A stretch of DNA of 64,000 nt from Thiohalophilus sp. Its GTDB lineage: Bacteria; Pseudomonadota; Gammaproteobacteria; UBA6429; Thiohalophilaceae. The notes under the pieces are model-generated. The model saw only the letters and a list, made by a program, of their open reading frames with translations. It was not told the origin of the DNA and did not search any database. Location: NCBI RefSeq assembly GCF_034521165.1, contig NZ_JAXHMV010000002.1, positions 186,001 to 250,000 on the forward strand, read 5' to 3'. Shown piece by piece: positions 46,449 to 55,225 of the stretch. Positions within the stretch are counted from its first letter, which is position 1. The number at the start of each line of letters is the position of its first letter. The position numbers and the translations under genes were made by a program.

Positions 46449-47578
46449 GGCAGCAGACGGTACTGCAGATCAACCGGGCGGGTTTGCGGCTCCACCGGGG
46501 AATCCTGCGCGATGACCTGGCCTGTCATGGGCAGGTTGGATAGCGCCGGCGTCATCGACACGGTTTCGGCCTTCAGGGTATGCCCCAGTGAGACAGCCTG
46601 GTTAATGGCGAGGCGTCCGTGGCGCGAACTGAGCATCAGGGTCAGGTTGTTGGCCTCGATCTGTTCGATGCTGACCTCTTTAACCAGCGCCAGATCCTTG
46701 AGGTAATTCATAACCCGGTTAAAATCCGCCAGCCCGTTCACATCGCTCACCCGCACGCGCAGTTGCTCATGCTGATCGTTTTGCCCGAGCCGGGCGAACT
46801 GTTCCGCCAGGAGATCGGCCAGGCGATTAATGCCGGGGACAATCACTTCCTCCAGCGCCTGCCCGGCCGCATTCCAGTTCTGGCTGCGCCCCTCCTGGTA
46901 CAGGTTCCAGCGACCGCTCCAGCCCCCCGAGGTCGTTTTGGCCACGCGCCCCACCAGCACCGCTTCGGCATCATAGCGGGCGGAGGCCTGCAGGATATTG
47001 TCCTCGAAATTTCCCCACACATCGCTGACGCTGATAACACTGCGATCGGTCAGATCCATGAGCGGGAAACGCAGCGGCAGGCCGCGCAGGCGGGCCTGCT
47101 GTTCGATGGCCTGGCGGGCGCGGGTATCCATATCGTTGCTCAGCAGTTCGCGTTCCCGGCGATCGTCGACCACCAGCCAGATGAGGGTCGCCGGTCGGGT
47201 CCGGCCCCAGATCGGCAGGCGGTTCTCGCGCAGCAGACGATCCACGGCCTGTTTGTCGAACCGGACCCAGAGCAGTTCGGTCGGCTCCTGCTTCCCGTTC
47301 GCCTCCCGGGCCTGATAGCGAAACTGCTGAACATAGCGCGGCGCCTGTTCCAGCAACGGTTCCATATCGGCCATGGTCAGGACCCTGCGCCGGCCGGTGA
47401 CCCGCACCAGCACCTGTTGCAGCGCCACGCGCAGGGCGACTTCACGCACCTCCCGGTCCTGGGACTCGACCGGCACCTCGGCCTCGTACAGTCCCGGCAC
47501 CTCTTCCGCCGACAGCGGCGTCGCCACCAGCCATATCAGCCCGGCTAAAAGAATCCCCAGTTGCTTGTCATACTTCAT
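46445..47578 (-). CDS. DUF2066 exported protein
   Basis: A 377-residue protein with a signal peptide (LGILLAGLIWLVATPLSAEE). The DUF2066 domain has LYEAEVPVESQDREVREVAL, ALQQVLVRVTGRRRVL, ELLWVRFDKQAVDRLLREN and PIWGRTRPATLIWLVVDD. The remainder includes a domain reading AVLVGRVAKTTSGGWSGRWN. The function is unknown; it is conserved beside purM in gammaproteobacteria. The ATG at 47578 is chosen because the signal peptide starts there. It is first of the DUF2066-pgsA-like-perM-hda operon, divergent from purM with 154 bases between. Confidence 0.9.
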   Translation of the reverse strand: MKYDKQLGILLAGLIWLVATPLSAEEVPGLYEAEVPVESQDREVREVALRVALQQVLVRVTGRRRVLTMADMEPLLEQAPRYVQQFRYQAREANGKQEPTELLWVRFDKQAVDRLLRENRLPIWGRTRPATLIWLVVDDRRERELLSNDMDTRARQAIEQQARLRGLPLRFPLMDLTDRSVISVSDVWGNFEDNILQASARYDAEAVLVGRVAKTTSGGWSGRWNLYQEGRSQNWNAAGQALEEVIVPGINRLADLLAEQFARLGQNDQHEQLRVRVSDVNGLADFNRVMNYLKDLALVKEVSIEQIEANNLTLMLSSRHGRLAINQAVSLGHTLKAETVSMTPALSNLPMTGQVIAQDSPVEPQTRPVDLQYRLLP

Positions 47579-47732
47579 GCGCTTGCCATTCCTCTGACCT
47601 GATGCGGTCCCATTGTACCGGTCGAACTGCCGTGGATTCCAAGCCGACGACCGAATTGATAGACTAGGCATATTATGCCTTGAAGCGGCCCCGAAAAGGT
47701 GCGCCCTTATTCTCTAATTTCAGGAGACTTTC

Positions 47733-48794
47733 GTGTCCAATGACCGTGTCCCACCGTCCGGTGGCCTGAGCTACCGTGATGCCGGCGTGGATATCGACGC
47801 CGGCAACCAGTTGATCGAGCGGATCAAACCCTATGCCGCCAGCACCCGGCGTCCGGAAGTCATGGGCGGGCTGGGCGGCTTCGGCGCCCTGTTCAAACTG
47901 CCACTGGACCGCTACCGTGAGCCGGTGCTGGTCGCGGGCACCGACGGGGTCGGCACCAAGCTCAAACTGGCGATGCAGATGCAACGCCACGATACCATCG
48001 GCATCGATCTGGTCGCCATGTGTGTCAATGATCTGATCGTGCAGGGTGCCGAACCGCTGTTCTTTCTCGATTACTACGCCACCGGGCGCCTCAATATCGA
48101 GGCCGCCGCCGATGTTATCAAAGGCATCGCCGAAGGTTGTCGCCAGGCCGGTGCGGCATTGAGCGGCGGTGAGACGGCGGAAATGCCCGGCATGTATCAG
48201 GGCGACGATTATGATCTGGCCGGGTTCTGTGTCGGGGTGGTGGAAAAAAGCCGCATTATCGACGGCACCCGGGTTGCAGCCGGCGATGTGCTGATCGGTC
48301 TGCCCGCCAGCGGTCCCCATTCCAACGGTTATTCGCTGATCCGCAAAATCGTGGAAGTCAGCGGTGCCGAGCTGAATGCCCCGTTTGGCGACACCACCCT
48401 GGGCGAGGCGCTGCTGGCCCCCACCCGGATTTACGTCAAACCGTTGCTGGCCCTGTTCGAACAGATTAACGTCCATGCCCTGGCACACATCACCGGCGGC
48501 GGCCTGCTCGAGAATCTGCCGCGCGTCATGCCACCCGACACGGTCGCCGTCATCGACCGGCAAAGCTGGCAACGCCCGCCGGTGTTCGACTGGCTGCAGG
48601 AACAGGGCAACATCGCCGATGAAGAGATGTTCCGTACCTTCAATAACGGACTGGGGATGGTGCTGATGGTAGCGGCCGACGATGCCGACGCCTGCCTGGG
48701 GGTCTTGCAGGAACAGGGCGAAGCCCCGCTGGTCATCGGTCAAATTGAGGCCGCCGGGGGCGAGCCGCGGGTCCGCATTCGCGACATCGCATGA
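47733..48794 (+). CDS. purM: Phosphoribosylformylglycinamidine cyclo-ligase
   Basis: Makes AIR from FGAM with ATP in purine synthesis. 353 residues from a GTG at 47733, placed six bases after CAGGAG. GLSYRDAGVDIDAGNQLIER is the conserved start. Other motifs: LVAGTDGVGTKLKLAMQM, DLVAMCVNDLIVQGAEPLFF, ALSGGETAEMPGMY and GPHSNGYSLIRKIVE, with HITGGGLLENLPRVMP in the C-terminal half. It is complete. The purN start overlaps the stop by four bases (ATGA). Confidence 0.97.
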   Translation: MSNDRVPPSGGLSYRDAGVDIDAGNQLIERIKPYAASTRRPEVMGGLGGFGALFKLPLDRYREPVLVAGTDGVGTKLKLAMQMQRHDTIGIDLVAMCVNDLIVQGAEPLFFLDYYATGRLNIEAAADVIKGIAEGCRQAGAALSGGETAEMPGMYQGDDYDLAGFCVGVVEKSRIIDGTRVAAGDVLIGLPASGPHSNGYSLIRKIVEVSGAELNAPFGDTTLGEALLAPTRIYVKPLLALFEQINVHALAHITGGGLLENLPRVMPPDTVAVIDRQSWQRPPVFDWLQEQGNIADEEMFRTFNNGLGMVLMVAADDADACLGVLQEQGEAPLVIGQIEAAGGEPRVRIRDIA

Positions 48795-49462
48795 GCGAGT
48801 CTGTGACCTCGAACCCGCTGCGCATCGTGGTGTTGATCTCCGGCAGCGGGACCAATCTGCAGGCACTGATCGATCAGATTCATCAGGGTGAGGTCCCGGC
48901 GCGCATTGTCGCGGTGATCAGCAACCGGGCCGATGCCTATGGACTCAGGCGCGCTGAACAGGCCGGCATTCCCGCCCGGGTCCTGAGTCATCGCGACTAT
49001 GCTTCCCGCGAGGCCTACGACACCGCCCTGCAGGCGCAGATCAACGAGTACCGGCCCGACCTGATCGTCCTGGCCGGGTTCATGCGCATATTAAGCGATG
49101 AGTTTGTGCGCCATTACCAGGGACGCATGATCAACATTCACCCTTCCCTGCTGCCGCGCTACAAGGGGCTCAATACCCACCAGCGGGCCCTGGAGGCCGG
49201 CGATCCCGAGCATGGCTGCAGCGTTCACTTCGTCACCCCGGAGCTGGACGGCGGGCCCATCATCCTGCAGGCCAGCGTGCCGATCGACGCCAGCGATACG
49301 CCCGAGAGTCTGGCGCAGAAAGTCCATGTTCAGGAACACCGGATCTACCCGCAGGCGGTCGAATGGATCGCCCGTGGCCGTGTGCGCCTGGAAGACGATA
49401 ACGTGTTATTCGACGGCCAGCCGATCAGCGAGCAGCAACGCCGGTATCGGGCCAAAAATTAA
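48791..49462 (+). CDS. purN: Phosphoribosylglycinamide formyltransferase (folate-dependent)
   Basis: Transfers formyl from 10-formyltetrahydrofolate to GAR. 223 residues. RIVVLISGSGTNLQALIDQI is the phosphoribosyl loop, and LIVLAGFMRILSDEFVRHYQ and MINIHPSLLPRYKGLNTHQR hold the catalytic Asn-His pair. DPEHGCSVHFVTPELDGGPI supplies the second His and the Asp. A slightly long C-terminal tail (after EWIARGRVRLEDD) is ordinary. It is coupled to purM. A stem-loop-rich 190-base gap follows, including CTTGCCAGGA...TCCTGGCAAG near 49582-49620. Confidence 0.96.
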   Translation: MSESVTSNPLRIVVLISGSGTNLQALIDQIHQGEVPARIVAVISNRADAYGLRRAEQAGIPARVLSHRDYASREAYDTALQAQINEYRPDLIVLAGFMRILSDEFVRHYQGRMINIHPSLLPRYKGLNTHQRALEAGDPEHGCSVHFVTPELDGGPIILQASVPIDASDTPESLAQKVHVQEHRIYPQAVEWIARGRVRLEDDNVLFDGQPISEQQRRYRAKN

Positions 49463-49652
49463 CGCTCCCAAAGAAAAATTGGCTCACAGCGCTATCATAA
49501 CCCCTGGCGAGAAGATTAAAAATGAACCTGTCGCAACAGCGTTGTCTGACTAATAAGCGGCGCTCTCGCAAAGCCGCGGGCTTGCCAGGAAGCATATTTG
49601 ACTTCGCGTCCTGGCAAGAGATTAACAACCAACCTGCTTTAGTGGTGAGACC

Positions 49653-50360
49653 TTGAGCCCCATACTTCGCATCCTGATCCTCAGTCTGCTGGTCGGTTTA
49701 CCCCTCGCCGCAGACGCCGAACTGTCGGCGCTGGATATCGAGTACCGCGTCAGCAAGGACGGTTTCAACCTGGGCAGTAACCGGCGCCAGCTGCGCCAGA
49801 CCGGCGATGAAAAATATACCGTGCGGGCCGTCACCGAGGCGGAAGGTATCGTGGCCCTGTTTGTTTCCGACACCGTGCAGGAAACCAGTCGTTTTCGCCT
49901 GGTCGACGGCCAGGTTCAGCCGCTGCACTACCGCTATCATAAAAACGGCAAAGAGCCGGAAACCTTCGAAGTCGACTACGATCGCCAGGCACAACTGCTG
50001 CGCCACAGCCGGCTTGATGAAACCCCGCCCCTGCAGGAGAACGATCAGGATCTGATAACTTTCCAGCTCGCCATGATGCTTGATTTGCAACAAGGCGTGC
50101 GCAAGCTGGAATACCGCATTGCCGATAAAAAACGGATTGAAGAATACACCCTGATCCCGCGCGGCGAAAAAACCTTCGACACAGCCATGGGCAAACTGCA
50201 CACCGTGGTCATGGAGTATTACGACCAGCAACGCAACCGCACCTACACCTTCTGGTGCGCGAAAGAGCTGGGTTACCTGCCCTATCAGACCCGCCGCCTT
50301 GAAGCCGACGGCGATACCATCGAATTAAAATTGCGCCGTTACAACGGCAAGTCTCTTTAG
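49653..50360 (+). CDS. DUF3108 exported protein
   Basis: A 235-residue protein with a signal peptide (ILRILILSLLVGLPLAADAE). The DUF3108 beta-rich domain follows: ALDIEYRVSKDGFNLGSNRR, RFRLVDGQVQPLHYRYHKNG, VDYDRQAQLLRHS, MMLDLQQGVRKLEYRIADKK and TFWCAKELGYLPYQTRRLEA. The family is typically encoded beside purMN in gammaproteobacteria, as here, and its role is unknown. The start is a TTG at 49653. A short hairpin repeat follows downstream. Confidence 0.88.
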   Translation: MSPILRILILSLLVGLPLAADAELSALDIEYRVSKDGFNLGSNRRQLRQTGDEKYTVRAVTEAEGIVALFVSDTVQETSRFRLVDGQVQPLHYRYHKNGKEPETFEVDYDRQAQLLRHSRLDETPPLQENDQDLITFQLAMMLDLQQGVRKLEYRIADKKRIEEYTLIPRGEKTFDTAMGKLHTVVMEYYDQQRNRTYTFWCAKELGYLPYQTRRLEADGDTIELKLRRYNGKSL

Positions 50361-50380
50361 CCCAGCCCTTACGGGCAGTG

Positions 50381-50458
50381 CCGAGGTACGAGTGACGAGG
50401 GCCGAGTAAAAGGTCTTGCGCGGTATCGGGCAACCTCGTACCTCGTCCATCGGCCCTG
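50381..50458. repeat. Inverted repeat family C
   Basis: Left arm 50381-50407 (GAGGTACGAGTGACGAGGGC) and right arm 50431-50458 (CCTCGTACCTCGTCCATCGG). It lies between the convergent DUF3108 gene and the small Fur-controlled gene. Confidence 0.78.
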
Positions 50459-50518
50459 TATTGGCAGACAGGTAATCGCCACATGTTACCTGCAATGACG
50501 AGGGGGCACTCGACGTTC

Positions 50519-50773
50519 TTAATTGGCCGCGGCCGGGTCATCCAGACAGCCCCGCACAAAATCCCGCCAGCAGCCGAGCCGGTCCACCAGCGCCATGATC
50601 TGCCGATCCGACTCGTGGCAGGCGTCCAGCTCGACGGGCGTCAACGCGCCCCGTTCCAGCAGCGCCTGCAGGCGTGCTCGTTCCAGCTCGAGCAGGACAC
50701 GGCCGCTGTCGGCCGCGCGAATACGCAGGCTCGGGTGTGCGTCACCGAGGCGGGATTCCAGTTGCAGATGCAT
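50519..50773 (-). CDS. Small protein of unknown function behind Fur-like boxes
   Basis: An 84-residue protein from the ATG at 50773, with GGAGG eight bases upstream. I do not recognise a family. It begins MHLQLESRLGDAHPSLRIRA, has a helical centre (LLELERARLQALLERGALTP) and a C-terminal part with two Cys (HESDRQIMALVDRLGCWRDF and GCLDDPAAAN). There is no signal peptide or membrane helix. The GC-rich codon use resembles the neighbours. The longer frame to 50836 would start inside the promoter. Two Fur-like boxes and a good promoter precede it, so iron-repressed expression is likely. Confidence 0.7.
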   Translation of the reverse strand: MHLQLESRLGDAHPSLRIRAADSGRVLLELERARLQALLERGALTPVELDACHESDRQIMALVDRLGCWRDFVRGCLDDPAAAN

Positions 50774-50787
50774 GCGATCCTCCATAA

Positions 50788-50851
50788 TGATAATAATTCT
50801 CATTCGCAATATTACCAGACCCGCCCGGCATTGCAATAGGAATCATTCTCA
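50788..50851 (-). promoter_or_regulatory. Promoter with two Fur-like boxes
   Basis: On the minus strand: -35 TTGCAA (plus 50831-50836), a 16-base spacer, and -10 TAATAT (plus 50809-50814). TGATAATAATTCTCA at 50788-50802 matches the 7-1-7 Fur consensus TGATAATNATTATCA at 14 of 15 positions and covers the start site. A weaker copy, TAGGAATCATTCTCA (50837-50851), abuts the -35. The layout is that of an iron-repressed promoter. Confidence 0.7.
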
Positions 50852-50883
50852 TTTGGAGAAATCCGTCACTCTTCGAGGCGCCC

Positions 50884-51450
50884 TCAGGCTTTGGGCAGGG
50901 TCACCCCGCGCTGGCCCTGGTACTTGCCGCCGCGATCCTTGTAGGAGGTCTCGCACACCTCATCGGATTCGAGGAACAGCATTTGCGCCACGCCCTCGTT
51001 GGCGTAGATCTTCGCCGGCAATGGCGTGGTGTTGGAAAACTCCAGCGTGACATGCCCTTCCCAGTCCGGCTCCAGCGGGGTAACGTTGACGATGATGCCG
51101 CAACGGGCATAGGTGGACTTGCCCAGGCAGATGGTCAACACACTGCGCGGGATGCGGAAGTATTCCACCGTGCTGGCCAGGGCAAAGGAATTGGGCGGAA
51201 TGATGCAGACCTCGCCCTTGTAATCGACGAAGCTCTGGTGGTCGAAGTCCTTGGGATCGACGATGGCGGAGTTGATATTGGTGAAGATCTTGAACTCGTC
51301 CGAACAGCGCACATCATAGCCGTAACTCGAGGTCCCGTAGGAGACGATCTTCTGACCGTTTACCTCGCGCACCTGGCCCGGTTCAAAGGGCTCGATCATC
51401 CCCTCCTGCTCCGCCATGCGCTTGATCCACTTGTCCGCCTTGATACTCAT
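50884..51450 (-). CDS. dcd: dCTP deaminase
   Basis: Deaminates dCTP to dUTP for thymidylate supply. 188 residues from the ATG at 51450 (MSIKADKWIKRMAEQEGMIE). NGQKIVSYGTSSYGYDVRCS, ALASTVEYFRIPRSVLTICL and GKSTYARCGIIVNVTPLEPD with EWEGH-type WEGHVTLEFSNTTPLP contain the nucleotide-binding Ser/Arg/Ala and catalytic Glu. EGVAQMLFLESDEVCETSYK is the C-terminal lid region. The longer frame to 51480 is not conserved. It is full length and on the same strand as mrp upstream, but separated by a 447-base repeat-filled gap. Confidence 0.97.
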   Translation of the reverse strand: MSIKADKWIKRMAEQEGMIEPFEPGQVREVNGQKIVSYGTSSYGYDVRCSDEFKIFTNINSAIVDPKDFDHQSFVDYKGEVCIIPPNSFALASTVEYFRIPRSVLTICLGKSTYARCGIIVNVTPLEPDWEGHVTLEFSNTTPLPAKIYANEGVAQMLFLESDEVCETSYKDRGGKYQGQRGVTLPKA

Positions 51451-51572
51451 GCTGCCCCACTCCTCAAATACGTGAGGCACATTCTAATAGAAAATGGGCG
51501 GGAACGGGTACGCCGATAGGCCCTCTGGACAGGATATTGGCAAGGTACTGCCATTCCACTATTCAGGCACGC

Positions 51573-51889
51573 GGGAACAAACGCAAAGAACGCAAAGGCG
51601 CCAAGGACGCAAAGAATGGGAGTAAGGACGGAATCCAAAATTGAACAAGGCGGGTTGATTGCGAACATCACCAGAAGTGAGGCCGCTGTTGACAGAAAAC
51701 ACTGAACTTTGCGTCCTCCGCGCCTTTGCGTTCTTTGCGTTATTTTCAGTAAATTTTATAAATGGCAGGTAGCGGGCCAGACAGGACAAGCGGGCCGCCG
51801 CCCCGAAAACGAAAAAGGGACGACTTACCAGTGAGGCAAAGCCGGGGTGGCTTTGCCTCGTCCCTCGTAACTCGTCCCTCGGCCCTGAG
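51573..51889. repeat. Family A inverted repeat (copy 3) followed by a hairpin and family C arm
   Basis: A arms 51573-51617 (AACAAACGCAAAGAACGC...) and 51706-51749 (...GTTCTTTGCGTTATTTTC). Then a perfect 10-bp hairpin AGGCAAAGCC-GGGGT-GGCTTTGCCT (51835-51859) runs straight into a family C arm (51858-51889, CTCGTCCCTCGTAACTCGTC). This occupies the gap between the mrp stop and the dcd start. No gene is seen. Confidence 0.83.
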
Positions 51890-51897
51890 ATCGTGAT

Positions 51898-52989
51898 TCA
51901 GTTGTTTTGAATCACGATCTTGGGGAAGCTCGCGCTGTAGTCCTTGGCCTTGAGCGCCAGCTTGGCCGCGACCCGGCGAGAGATGTCGCGATAGATTTCC
52001 GCGACCCGGCCCTCCGGATCGGCCACTACGGAGGGTTTGCCTTCGTCGGTGGAGCTGCGGATAGACATTTCCAGCGGCAGGGAGCCCAGCAGGTCGACAT
52101 GATTCTGTTCGGCCATGCGCTGACCACCGCCTTCACCGAAGATATGCTCTTCGTGGCCGCAGTTGGAGCAGATGTGGATGCTCATGTTTTCAATGATCCC
52201 CAGCACCGGCACTTCGACCTTCTCGAACATCTTCAGTCCCTTGCGGGCGTCGAGCAGGGCGATGTCCTGCGGCGTGGTGACGATGACCGCGCCGGTGACC
52301 GGCACTTTCTGCGCCAGGGTCAGCTGGGTGTCGCCGGTGCCCGGCGGCAGGTCGATGACCAGGTAATCGACCTCATCCCACTGGGTGTCGTTGAGCAGCT
52401 GTTCCAGCGCCTGGGTGACCATCGGCCCACGCCAGATCATCGGGGTTTCCTCGTCGATCAGATAACCGATGGACATGGACTGGATGTCATGGCTTTTCAT
52501 CGGCTGCAGAGTCTTGCCGTCCTCGGACTCGGGCTGACCGGTTACGCCCAGCATACGCGGCATGCTGGGGCCGTAGATGTCCGCGTCCAGGATACCCACC
52601 CTGGCACCTTCGACCGACAGGGCCAGGGCCAGGTTGACCGCCGTGGTGGATTTGCCCACGCCGCCCTTGCCGGAGGCCACGGCGATGATGTTCTTGACGC
52701 CCTTGAGGGGCTCAACGCCTTTTTGCACGCTGTGGGAAACGATCTTCCAGCTGATGTTGAACTCGGCGCTGCTGACGCCGTCGACCGCTTCAACCTTTTC
52801 CTTGAGCTGGGCGGCCAGTTTGTCCCTGTAGCCGGCCGCGGGATAACCGAGCACGATGTCGACGCTCACCTTGTCGCCGTCAATCTGGATGTCCTTGACC
52901 GCCTTGGCACTGACCAGGTCCTTTTCCATGTTCGGATCGGTAACCTGTTTCAGTGCTTCTTCAATCTGTGTCTGGGAGACGTCTGCCAT
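51898..52989 (-). CDS. mrp: Iron-sulfur cluster carrier protein Mrp (ApbC/NBP35 family)
   Basis: A 363-residue P-loop ATPase that holds and transfers [4Fe-4S] clusters. The N-terminal DUF59/MIP18-like domain spans 1-95 (IEEALKQVTDPNMEKDLVSA). The ATPase has VASGKGGVGKSTTAVNLALA (deviant Walker A), VGILDADIYGPSMPRMLGVT, DYLVIDLPPGTGDTQLTLAQ and ENMSIHICSNCGHEEHIFGE with the cluster-binding CxxC. Divergent from metG, the usual gammaproteobacterial layout. A 17-bp palindrome lies 35-51 bases upstream of the ATG. Confidence 0.96.
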   Translation of the reverse strand: MADVSQTQIEEALKQVTDPNMEKDLVSAKAVKDIQIDGDKVSVDIVLGYPAAGYRDKLAAQLKEKVEAVDGVSSAEFNISWKIVSHSVQKGVEPLKGVKNIIAVASGKGGVGKSTTAVNLALALSVEGARVGILDADIYGPSMPRMLGVTGQPESEDGKTLQPMKSHDIQSMSIGYLIDEETPMIWRGPMVTQALEQLLNDTQWDEVDYLVIDLPPGTGDTQLTLAQKVPVTGAVIVTTPQDIALLDARKGLKMFEKVEVPVLGIIENMSIHICSNCGHEEHIFGEGGGQRMAEQNHVDLLGSLPLEMSIRSSTDEGKPSVVADPEGRVAEIYRDISRRVAAKLALKAKDYSASFPKIVIQNN

Positions 52990-53023
52990 CTCGTTTCTCC
53001 TGATAGTTTATGTGGCTGAATAA

Positions 53024-53040
53024 CCGAGTAAAATACTCGG
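53024..53040. promoter_or_regulatory. Palindrome CCGAGTA-AAA-TACTCGG upstream of mrp
   Basis: A perfect 7-bp inverted repeat with a three-A centre. It resembles the core of IscR/Rrf2-type sites (CCGACT-A/T-rich-AGTCGG), differing by a symmetric C/G swap. It lies in the mrp upstream region and lacks a T-run, so it is an operator candidate rather than a terminator. Confidence 0.4.
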
Positions 53041-53192
53041 GAGGAGTATGGTACACAAATTCGGGGCGGAGTGCGAATTTGGCCTCAAATCCCTCTTAAC
53101 TGCAAGGGAAATGATTTGTAACTGGTCGCAAACGCCCATTCCTGCTAGGGTATGCGGCTTTTGCAAGCCTACGATTTCGGCGATCAGAGACC

Positions 53193-55223
53193 ATGCCCAC
53201 ACCGCGTCACATCCTTGTTACCAGCGCCCTGCCCTATGCCAACGGCTCGATCCATCTCGGTCATCTGGTGGAATATATCCAGACCGATATCTGGGTCCGC
53301 TTTCAGAAAATGCAAGGTCATCACTGCATCTACGTCTGTGCCGACGACGCCCACGGCACCCCGATCATGCTGCGTGCCCAGAGCGAAGGGATCGAGCCCG
53401 AGGCGCTGATCGCGCGCACGCATGACGAACACACCGCCGATTTCGCGGCCTTCGACATCGGCTTCGACAACTATCACTCGACCCACTCGGACGAAAATCG
53501 CGAGCTGGCGTCCCTGATATACAATCGATTGCGCGATGCCGGCCATATCCACACCCGGGTGATCAAGCAGGCCTTCGACCCCGAAAAGCAGATGTTCCTG
53601 CCGGACCGTTTCATCAAGGGGGAATGTCCCCGCTGCGGGGCGGCGGATCAGTACGGCGACAGCTGCGAGGCGTGCGGTGCGACCTATACCCCGACCGAAC
53701 TGAAAAATCCGGTCTCCGCCCTGTCCGGCGCCACGCCCATAGAAAAGGAATCGGAACACTACTTTTTCGCGCTGGGCGATTTCGAGGCCATGCTGCGCGA
53801 CTGGACCCGGGGCGATCACGTCCAGCCGGTGATCGCCAACAAGCTGCATGAGTGGTTCGACGCCGGGCTGCAGGACTGGGACATCTCCCGCGATGCGCCC
53901 TACTTCGGTTTCGAGATCCCCGACGCCCCCGGCAAATATTTCTATGTCTGGCTGGATGCGCCCATCGGTTACATGGCCAGTTTCAAAAACCTGTGCGACA
54001 AACGGGATAATCTCGATTTCGATCGTTACTGGGACAGGGAGAGCGATTGCGAGGTGTACCATTTCATCGGCAAGGACATCGCCTACTTTCATACCCTGTT
54101 CTGGCCCGCCATGCTGCACGGTGCCGGCTTTCGCACCCCCAGCGCGGTCTACTGCCACGGCTTTTTGACCGTCAACGGCCAGAAGATGTCCAAGTCGCGC
54201 GGCACCTTCATTCAGGCGCGCACCTATTTAAAACATCTCAATCCCGAATACCTGCGTTATTACTTCGCCGCCAAGCTGGGCAGCGGCATCGAGGACATCG
54301 ATCTGAGTCTGGAGGACTTCCAGCAACGGGTGAACAGCGATCTGGTCGGCAAGGTGGTCAACATCGCCAGCCGTTGCGCCGGTTTCATTCACAAGCGCTT
54401 CGAAGGCCGGCTGTCCGCTACCTGCAGCGAGTCCGAACTGTATCAACAGTTTGTCGAGGCGCGTGAATCGATCGCCGAGCTGTATGAGAACCGCGAATTC
54501 GGTCATGCCATGCGCGAGATTATGGCGCTGGCGGATCAGGCCAACCAGTATATCGATATGGAAAAACCCTGGGTCATCGCCAAACAGGCGGGCAGTGACG
54601 ACGCCTTGCAAAACATTTGCAGCGTCGGCCTCAACCTGTTCCGCGTGCTGGTCACCTACCTCAAGCCGGTGCTGCCCAAGCTGGCCGCGGGGGCCGAGGC
54701 GTTTCTCAATATCGAGGCCCTGCACTGGGAGGACGTGGCCACGCCACTGACCGGCCAGCGCATCAACAAATTCAAACCGCTGATGACCCGGATTGAAAAG
54801 GAGCACATCGACGCCATGATCGATGAATCGAAACAGGATCTGCAACAGACCGCGCCCGCCGCACCAAAACCGGCCGCCAACATCGAACCGATCGCCGAGC
54901 CGATCGAGTTCGACGATTTCGCCAAAATCGATCTGCGCATCGCCCGTATCGTCAGGGCCGAGCACGTGGAAGGCGCCGACAAACTGCTGCAACTGACGCT
55001 GGATATCGGCGACGGCACCCGCAACGTTTTCGCGGGTATCAAGTCAGCCTATCAACCGGCCGATCTCGAGGGCAAGCTGACCGTGATGGTCGCCAACCTC
55101 AAACCGCGCAAAATGCGCTTCGGCGCCTCCGAAGGCATGGTCCTGGCCGCCGGACCCGGCGGTCGGGACCTGTGGATTCTCGAGCCGCATACGGGGGCGC
55201 AGCCGGGGATGCGCGTGAAATAA
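53193..55223 (+). CDS. metG: Methionyl-tRNA synthetase
   Basis: A class I synthetase charging tRNA-Met. 676 residues. HILVTSALPYANGSIHLGHL holds the HIGH-type motif. The zinc knuckle domain reads GECPRCGAADQYGDSCEACG, and HGFLTVNGQKMSKSRGTFIQ contains KMSKS. The anticodon helices follow (INKFKPLMTRIEKEHIDAMI marks their end). A C-terminal EMAP/Trbp111-type tRNA-binding domain (about 570-676: FDDFAKIDLRIARIVRAEHV, NLKPRKMRFGASEGMVLAAG) gives dimerisation. It is complete and divergent from mrp. Confidence 0.97.
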   Translation: MPTPRHILVTSALPYANGSIHLGHLVEYIQTDIWVRFQKMQGHHCIYVCADDAHGTPIMLRAQSEGIEPEALIARTHDEHTADFAAFDIGFDNYHSTHSDENRELASLIYNRLRDAGHIHTRVIKQAFDPEKQMFLPDRFIKGECPRCGAADQYGDSCEACGATYTPTELKNPVSALSGATPIEKESEHYFFALGDFEAMLRDWTRGDHVQPVIANKLHEWFDAGLQDWDISRDAPYFGFEIPDAPGKYFYVWLDAPIGYMASFKNLCDKRDNLDFDRYWDRESDCEVYHFIGKDIAYFHTLFWPAMLHGAGFRTPSAVYCHGFLTVNGQKMSKSRGTFIQARTYLKHLNPEYLRYYFAAKLGSGIEDIDLSLEDFQQRVNSDLVGKVVNIASRCAGFIHKRFEGRLSATCSESELYQQFVEARESIAELYENREFGHAMREIMALADQANQYIDMEKPWVIAKQAGSDDALQNICSVGLNLFRVLVTYLKPVLPKLAAGAEAFLNIEALHWEDVATPLTGQRINKFKPLMTRIEKEHIDAMIDESKQDLQQTAPAAPKPAANIEPIAEPIEFDDFAKIDLRIARIVRAEHVEGADKLLQLTLDIGDGTRNVFAGIKSAYQPADLEGKLTVMVANLKPRKMRFGASEGMVLAAGPGGRDLWILEPHTGAQPGMRVK

Positions 55224-55225
55224 CA

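Noticed and set aside
44821..46473. A 550-residue version of the PerM-like protein
   Set aside because: The extra N-terminus is the phosphatidyltransferase gene read in another frame; the ATGA overlap at 45885-45888 fixes the real start.
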